The position numbers and the translations under genes were made by a program. A DNA stretch of 11,124 bases from an uncultured Clostridia bacterium (lineage in GTDB: Bacteria; Bacillota; Clostridia; Lachnospirales; Lachnospiraceae). The notes under the pieces are model-generated. The model did no database searches and was not told the origin of the DNA. It saw nothing but the letters and a program-made list of their open reading frames with translations. The first letter of the stretch is position 1; every line of letters starts with the position of its first letter. Below, piece after piece: positions 7,063 through 11,124 of the stretch. The stretch lies in NCBI GenBank assembly GCA_947178045.1, contig CAMWWR010000023.1, positions 1 through 11,124 of the forward strand. Direction: 5' to 3'.

Positions 7063-7860
7063 TCACCGGCCCGGATGACGGTCCTGCCGGTATAAATGAT
7101 TCAGAGGCCCGCGCCCGTGTCCGAGCGCGAGCATCGACGCAAGCGCCCCGGTCAGATAAGTCTTTGCCTCGCGGACGGCGTCGGGCAGATCCATGCCGGC
7201 GGCGAGGTTCGCGGCGATCGCGCTCGAGAGGGTACAGCCGGTGCCATGGGAATTCGGGTTGTTGATGCGCCTGCCGGAAAACCAGTGGAAGGTGCCGTCC
7301 AGGCAGAGCACATCGTCGGCAGCACCGGAAAAATGGCCGCCCTTGATCAGCACCTGACAGCCGAAGTGCTTATGGAGGCGAAGAGCTGCAAGCTCCATGT
7401 CGCCGTGGCTGCGGATGTCCGAGCCCGAAAGAGTTTCAGCCTCCGGAAGGTTCGGCGTGATCAGCTCGGCAAGGGGAAAGAGTGCTTCGGCAAGTCCCTC
7501 AACGGCGGCCTCGGCGATCAGGCGCGTTCCGCTTGTCGAGATCATCCGCGGATCGAGGACGACATGCCTGGCCTGATACTGAGCGAGCTTTTGCGCAATG
7601 ACCCGGATCAGCGCGGCGGACGGGGTCATTCCGATTTTCACCGCATCGGGGAAAATATCGGAGAAAACACAGTCCAGCTGCTTTTCCAGAAATTCCGGGG
7701 GCACCTCGAGGATTCCGTACACTCCGGTAGTGTTCTGCGCGGTCAGAGCAGTGACAGCGCTCATGGCGTAGACACCGTGTGCCGACAGCGTTTTAATATC
7801 GGCCTGAATGCCCGCGCCCCCGCTCGGGTCACTGCCCGCAATGGTCAATACGGTGTTCAT
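7063..7860 (-). CDS. thiD: Hydroxymethylpyrimidine/phosphomethylpyrimidine kinase ThiD
   Basis: ThiD phosphorylates HMP and HMP-P to give HMP-PP, the pyrimidine substrate of ThiE. The 265-residue protein has the ribokinase-like fold motifs: the TIAGSDPSGGAGIQAD start (6-21), TAQN (40-43), VLDPRM (101-106), TPNLPEAETL (135-144), KGGH (173-176) and the anion-hole/active-site HGTGCTLSSA (205-214) with C209. An in-frame ATG at 7884 overlaps the end of the thiM-thiE gene, but the family begins close to MNTVLTIAGSD. GGGAGG (7865-7870) lies 4 bases before the ATG at 7860, so I chose that start. Residues after about 250 form a short basic tail. It is the third gene of the operon. Pyridoxal kinase is an alternative for this fold, but the thi context makes ThiD near certain. 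Confidence 0.96.
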   Translation of the reverse strand: MNTVLTIAGSDPSGGAGIQADIKTLSAHGVYAMSAVTALTAQNTTGVYGILEVPPEFLEKQLDCVFSDIFPDAVKIGMTPSAALIRVIAQKLAQYQARHVVLDPRMISTSGTRLIAEAAVEGLAEALFPLAELITPNLPEAETLSGSDIRSHGDMELAALRLHKHFGCQVLIKGGHFSGAADDVLCLDGTFHWFSGRRINNPNSHGTGCTLSSAIAANLAAGMDLPDAVREAKTYLTGALASMLALGHGRGPLNHLYRQDRHPGR

Positions 7861-7880
7861 AATTCCTCCCATTCTGCCGC

Positions 7881-9440
7881 TCATCCAAACAGTGCGTCTG
7901 AAAGCGCGCGGAGCCTTTTGGCCGCGGCGGCCGGGTTCGGCTGTGCAAACAGGGCGTTGACCACGGCAGGGCCCGCGATGCCGCTCCCGGCAAGCTCCGG
8001 CAGATTTTGTCCGGTAATTCCGCCGATGGCGACGACTGGAATATGTACGGCGCGGCAGATCGCGGCAAGCTCCTCCGGCGAAAGCTGCGTGGCGTCGGCT
8101 TTTGTTGTGCTTCCGAACACGGCGCCGCAGCCCAGATAATCCGCGCCGGCCTGTTCGGCCGCGAGCGCCTCGAAAACACTGTGGGCGCTGCCGCCGATGA
8201 TGGCGTTCGGCCCGAGAATTTCTCTGGTGCGCGCAATGCCCATGTCGGAGAGGCCGACATGAACGCCGTCCGCGCCAATCTGTCGGGCAATGGCGACATT
8301 GTCGTTGAGGATGAACGGAATTCCGAAGCTGCGGCAGATCGGAAGAAGCCTTTGTGCCTCCTCGAGAAGCTGCGGCTCCGGGAGCCCCTTCTCCCGCAGC
8401 TGAAAACAGGTAACGCCGTTTTCAAACAGCGCGGGAAGCAGGCCGTCCAGTGACTCGCCGGCGCGCAGCCGGCTGCGGTCGGATACAGCGTAGAGACGGA
8501 GCGCGGCGGGGGAGATTTTGGCGGAGGCAAGGCTGACCGCGTCGAACAGCGCTGCGTGGAAGCTACCGATTCCGCCGCACGACCGGCGGGTATGGCGCGC
8601 GGCATATTCCGCGGCCCGCTTCCAGAGGATACTGGCGCTTCTTGCAGCGAAAAAGGCAGGTGTGCCCGCGGCGAGAAACGCGGTGCAGAGCGCGGACAGC
8701 ATGCAGCCGCTGCCGGTGAGGCTCTGCATCCGGGCGTCCCCGCCGGTGACAAGCGCGAAATGTACTCCGTCAGAAACGGCGTCCGAGCTTCCGCTGATCA
8801 GTACGGTTGTCCCAAGAGCACGGGCAAGCCGTCCTGCAATTGCAAGGCGGCTCTGATCATCCGCGTCAACGCCGCTTTCAACGCCGCCGTGTTTGTCCGG
8901 AGCTTCCTTCTCGTCCGCGAGTGCGAGCAGAGTGACCGCCTCCTCAAGATTGCAGCGGATCAGGTCGGGATGTACCCGCCCAAGCAAAAGCTTTAACTGT
9001 TCGCGCCGAAAACGGCTGGCTCCTGCGCCGACCGGGTCAAGCACGACGGGATGGCCGAGCTGAGCGGCGCGTGTGCCGGCGAGAGCGCAGACGGCGAAGC
9101 GCTCCGGGGACGGCGTGCCGGTGTTGAGCAGTGTGCCTCGACAGAGGGCGGAGATTTCCCCCACCTCGGAGATATCGGAGGCCATGATGGTCGAGCCGCC
9201 CGCTGCGAGCAGAATATTCGCGACATCCTGCATTGTCACCGCGTTTGTAATGCAGTGGATGCGTGGCGCGGCGGAGCGCAGTTGTCCGGCATCTGCTGCC
9301 GCCTGTCCGCAGGGCACGGCGCCGGCGGAAATCTCTTCTGTCCGAAAGCTGTCTCCTGTGGAGAACGGAAGGCCCTTTGCAGGGCCGGTCTCCGCATGGT
9401 TCTTGCCGGAATGCTCCGGAATGCAGCCGGGCGCAGCCAT
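7881..9440 (-). CDS. thiM-thiE: Fused hydroxyethylthiazole kinase / thiamine-phosphate synthase (ThiM-ThiE)
   Basis: One unbroken 519-residue frame carries two thiamine enzymes. Residues about 42-305 are ThiM, which phosphorylates hydroxyethylthiazole: IHCITNAVTMQDVAN (61-75), VVLDPVGAG (132-140), IRCNLEE (161-167), LTGSGC (241-246) with C246 at the active site, and IGSF (291-294). Residues about 313-519 are ThiE, which joins thiazole phosphate to HMP-PP to form thiamine phosphate: LRLYAVSDR (314-322), QLREK (347-351), the Mg-binding ND (379-380) and D399 in GADGVHVGLSD, GGSAH (416-420), STTK (444-447) and AIGGI (471-475). The linker is only about 10-15 residues. The first 40 or so residues are an extension of low conservation. 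The ATG at 9440 overlaps the thiW stop (TGATG) and has GGGAGG (9448-9453) 7 bases upstream, so the two are translationally coupled. Fusion would channel thiazole phosphate between the sites (inference). ThiE departs from consensus with Leu for Gln in GLSD and Asn for Arg after ND, but the metal and phosphate residues remain. Confidence 0.95.
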   Translation of the reverse strand: MAAPGCIPEHSGKNHAETGPAKGLPFSTGDSFRTEEISAGAVPCGQAAADAGQLRSAAPRIHCITNAVTMQDVANILLAAGGSTIMASDISEVGEISALCRGTLLNTGTPSPERFAVCALAGTRAAQLGHPVVLDPVGAGASRFRREQLKLLLGRVHPDLIRCNLEEAVTLLALADEKEAPDKHGGVESGVDADDQSRLAIAGRLARALGTTVLISGSSDAVSDGVHFALVTGGDARMQSLTGSGCMLSALCTAFLAAGTPAFFAARSASILWKRAAEYAARHTRRSCGGIGSFHAALFDAVSLASAKISPAALRLYAVSDRSRLRAGESLDGLLPALFENGVTCFQLREKGLPEPQLLEEAQRLLPICRSFGIPFILNDNVAIARQIGADGVHVGLSDMGIARTREILGPNAIIGGSAHSVFEALAAEQAGADYLGCGAVFGSTTKADATQLSPEELAAICRAVHIPVVAIGGITGQNLPELAGSGIAGPAVVNALFAQPNPAAAAKRLRALSDALFG

Positions 9441-9955
9441 CAACGGGCCTCCCGGGCCGCGATCCGGCCGAGCACGCCGCCCTTCTGCAGTGCGGTCAGC
9501 AGGGCGAGGGCGAGGATGCTCCCAGCCGCCGTGGAGATGAAAAACGGCATCATATAGACAAAGGCCCCGGCCGGATCAAGATTCATCAGAAGCTTTGCGA
9601 CCGGATAAGCAGCCAAACCGCCAAGCACGCCGGTTCCGAGCGCCTCGGCGGCGCAGGTGAGGGAAAGCCGGCAAGAGCAGCGGTACATCAGGCCGCAGGC
9701 GAGCGCGCCGATCATGCTGCCCGGGAATGCCATCAGGCTGCCGAGCCCGGTCAGATTGCGCAGCAGGCTCGCGGTAAAGGCGATGCCGACGCTCCAGCCC
9801 GGGCCGAGCAGAACCGCGCCGAAAATATTCACCATATGCTGTACCGGCGCACACTGGCTTCCGGCAACCCGAAAGCTGATAAAGCTCCCGGCAACGGCGA
9901 GCGCGGTAAGCAGGCCTGCGAGCGCAAGCCGGTAGGTTGTGTTGTTTCGTTTCAT
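9440..9955 (-). CDS. thiW: ECF transporter S component ThiW (thiazole uptake)
   Basis: ThiW is the substrate-binding membrane subunit of an energy-coupling-factor transporter, predicted from its gene context in Firmicutes to import the thiazole precursor of thiamine. The 171-residue product has about five hydrophobic segments (near 8-28, 42-65, 68-90, 98-124 and 130-156). It carries the family signatures APVQHMVN (36-43) and SLLRNLTGLGSLMAFPGSMIGA (split as 63-72 and 73-84). An in-frame TTG far upstream would extend the frame through the riboswitch and is not used: CGGAGGTG (9961-9968) sits just before the ATG at 9955. It is the first gene of the operon and ends by overlapping the thiM-thiE start. 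The ATPase and EcfT subunits it would share with other S components are not in the window. Confidence 0.95.
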   Translation of the reverse strand: MKRNNTTYRLALAGLLTALAVAGSFISFRVAGSQCAPVQHMVNIFGAVLLGPGWSVGIAFTASLLRNLTGLGSLMAFPGSMIGALACGLMYRCSCRLSLTCAAEALGTGVLGGLAAYPVAKLLMNLDPAGAFVYMMPFFISTAAGSILALALLTALQKGGVLGRIAAREAR

Positions 9956-10014
9956 AAAAGCACCTCCGTTTTTTAATTGAGGTTTGGCATAATGCGGTGG
10001 AATTTTCCAGAAAA

Positions 10015-10048
10015 GGAAAAAAGAAAAGGAGGTGCGCGGGACACCTCC
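10015..10048 (-). terminator. Riboswitch-controlled intrinsic terminator
   Basis: On the - strand GGAGGTG (10042-10048) pairs perfectly with CACCTCC (10028-10034) around a 7-base loop, followed directly by a T-rich tract, TTTTCTTTTTT. It lies between the TPP aptamer and thiW, so bound TPP should favour termination and switch the operon off. A small hairpin, CCAAT/ATTGG, directly before the stem may be part of the switch. The antiterminator partner is not certain from inspection. Confidence 0.9.
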
Positions 10049-10066
10049 AATCATCCATTGGTATGA

Positions 10067-10155
10067 ATTCCCTACGTTGGCATTACCCAAATCAGGTTTG
10101 CGGGTCGAGGCTCACAGCCCCCTCTCAGCCGGATTTATCCAGCTCCCCGATGAAC
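10067..10155 (-). ncRNA. TPP riboswitch (THI box)
   Basis: The - strand shows the conserved core of the thiamine pyrophosphate aptamer in order: CGGGGAGC, CTGAGAGG, GACCC, ACCTGAT, TAATGCC and CGTAGGGAA. CTGAGA contacts the pyrimidine ring and the second helical arm binds the pyrophosphate. The closing stem P1 pairs GTTC (10152-10155) with GAAT (10067-10070) and is short. It starts at or next to the predicted transcription start and is followed by an intrinsic terminator, so control is probably by premature termination. It governs thiW, thiM-thiE, thiD and thiC. Confidence 0.97.
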
Positions 10156-10161
10156 GAATTT

Positions 10162-10190
10162 ATTATAGCTCAGCATGCGGTTTATTGCAA
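10162..10190 (-). promoter_or_regulatory. Promoter of the thiamine operon
   Basis: A perfect -10 box TATAAT (10162-10167, - strand) lies 17 bases from TTGCAA (10185-10190), a four-of-six match to the -35 consensus. Transcription would begin near 10155, just where the riboswitch's closing stem begins, which supports the call. The promoter sits in the short gap after the ABC transporter gene. Confidence 0.85.
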
Positions 10191-10209
10191 CATAAAAATA
10201 TGTGAGATT

Positions 10210-11124
10210 CTATCCGATATTGTAATACTGCGCCTGCGCATTCCACAGCTGGCAGTATAGTCCGCTGCCGTCGGCCATCAACTCCTCGTGACTGCCGTGC
10301 TGCACAATATTTCCGCCGTCAAACACATAGATCTGGTCGCAGAAGCGGCAGCTTGACATGCGGTGCGAGATGTACAGAGCGGTTTTGTTCTTTACAAGCT
10401 CGTCAAAATGCCGGTAGATTTCGTACTCGGATACCGGGTCGAGCGCCGAGGTCGGCTCGTCCAGGATCACCCACGGGGCGTCCTTGTACAGAGCGCGCGC
10501 GATCGCAAGCTTCTGCGCCTCGCCTCCGGAAATTTCCAGCCCCTTTTCCTCCAGCTGATAAATATTGGTATGGATTCCGTCCGGCATGGCATCCAGACGT
10601 TCGCCGAAGCCCGCCCGGCGGATGCAGTCCCTGATATGCTCCTCGCTGTAATCTGCTGATGCAGCGACGTTTTCGGCGATGGAGAAGGAAAACAGGTTAA
10701 AATCCTGGAACACAATGGAAAAGAGCGATGTGTACTCTTTATAATCGTAGTACCGGATATCTACGCCGTTCAGCAGAATCTCACCCTCCGTAGGGTCGTA
10801 GAGCCTGCATAAAAGCTTGATAAAGGTGGACTTGCCCGCGCCGTTCTTCCCGACGATCGCCGTTTTCTGCCTAAGGGAAAGCTTTTCATTGATATGGGAG
10901 AGCACGAGAGTATCGTTGTTCGGGTAGTGGAAGGAGACATTCCGGAATTCGATCTCGTACTGTCCGTCATCCCTTTTTTCCACGGGGAGCGTGCCCTCGT
11001 AGCGCTTGTTCGGGATTTCCATGTAATCGTAAAAATAAGCCAGGTATTTGCTGGTGAGGTTGATCTGGATCAGCATACTGAAAATGTTCCCGAGGCTCTG
11101 CGCAAGGCTCTGGTAGGCCTGAAC
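10210..11124 (-). CDS. ABC exporter ATP-binding/permease protein, C-terminal part
   Basis: The frame is open to the window edge, so only the last 304 residues are seen. The first 30 or so end the transmembrane domain and the rest is a full nucleotide-binding domain. In visible residue numbers it has Walker A GKNGAGKST (92-100), a Q-loop VFQDF (138-142), the signature ISGGE (198-202; E replaces the usual Q), Walker B WVILDEPTSALD (218-229) and the H-loop ISHR (252-255). Fusion of permease and ATPase in this order marks a type IV (MsbA-like) exporter that would work as a homo- or heterodimer in the membrane. The substrate cannot be told and the partner gene, if any, lies outside. The gene ends 20 bases before the thi promoter. 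Between them is only a weak AT hairpin, ACATA/TATGT (10190-10203), and no strong terminator. Confidence 0.93.
   Translation of the reverse strand, partial: VQAYQSLAQSLGNIFSMLIQINLTSKYLAYFYDYMEIPNKRYEGTLPVEKRDDGQYEIEFRNVSFHYPNNDTLVLSHINEKLSLRQKTAIVGKNGAGKSTFIKLLCRLYDPTEGEILLNGVDIRYYDYKEYTSLFSIVFQDFNLFSFSIAENVAASADYSEEHIRDCIRRAGFGERLDAMPDGIHTNIYQLEEKGLEISGGEAQKLAIARALYKDAPWVILDEPTSALDPVSEYEIYRHFDELVKNKTALYISHRMSSCRFCDQIYVFDGGNIVQHGSHEELMADGSGLYCQLWNAQAQYYNIG

Noticed and set aside
7096..8139. Open + strand frame of 347 codons opposite thiD and thiM-thiE
   Set aside because: It has no recognisable domain, is basic and low in hydrophobic structure, and lies antisense to two genes with clear family motifs; it is a by-product of the high GC content.
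9956..10090. N-terminal extension of thiW through the riboswitch and terminator
   Set aside because: The frame stays open by chance; the ThiW family starts near MKRNN and a strong ribosome binding site precedes that ATG.
10190..10203. Hairpin ACATA/TATGT after the ABC transporter gene as a terminator
   Set aside because: The stem is five mostly A-T pairs with its T-run in the loop, too weak to call; it also touches the thi -35 box.
1..11124. CRISPR array, tRNA, rRNA, insertion sequence or prophage
   Set aside because: I saw no regularly spaced repeats with unique spacers, no cloverleaf-like gene, no transposase or integrase, and no phage structural protein.

Overview
The window looks like a chromosomal segment from an anaerobic Firmicute, most likely a gut Clostridia of the Lachnospiraceae type. 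The grounds are strong GGAGG-type ribosome binding sites, an ECF-like sigma factor with a long C-terminal extension, the short form of ThiC, and a ThiW-headed thiamine operon under a TPP riboswitch. This placement is an inference from gene style; no rRNA or other phylogenetic marker is present. I see no mobile element, CRISPR array, tRNA or rRNA.

Region 1 (1-3756, + strand) is a carbohydrate-use locus. It holds a GH88 unsaturated glucuronyl hydrolase (231-1358) and a large DUF2264-family protein (1627-3756). Neither has a signal peptide, so they probably act inside the cell on imported uronic-acid-containing oligosaccharides. The 268-base gap between them is packed with inverted and direct repeats: two stem-loops, an operator-like palindrome and a repeated decamer. 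A tandem 14-base repeat precedes the GH88 gene.

Region 2 (3767-5698, - strand) is one gene convergent with the DUF2264 gene. It encodes a 564-residue protein with ECF-type sigma regions 2 and 4, followed by a winged-helix-like segment and about 300 residues of unrecognised sequence. A very good sigma-A-type promoter (TTGACA / 16 / TATCAT with extended -10) lies upstream, and the leader contains a perfect 16-base palindrome.

Region 3 (5699-10190, - strand) is a complete thiamine operon. Promoter, TPP riboswitch and intrinsic terminator are followed by thiW, a fused thiM-thiE, thiD and thiC. ThiC makes HMP-P and ThiD phosphorylates it to HMP-PP. ThiW is predicted to bring in thiazole, and the ThiM half phosphorylates it. 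The ThiE half joins the two parts into thiamine phosphate. Thiazole synthesis genes (thiG, thiH, thiS, thiF) are absent here, so the operon combines pyrimidine synthesis with thiazole salvage.

Region 4 (10210-11124, - strand) is the C-terminal part of an ABC exporter cut by the window edge. It contains the full nucleotide-binding domain.

Most of the window is recognisable. The least explained items are the C-terminal part of the sigma factor, the DUF2264 enzyme's substrate, and the cluster of repeats around the GH88/DUF2264 pair.
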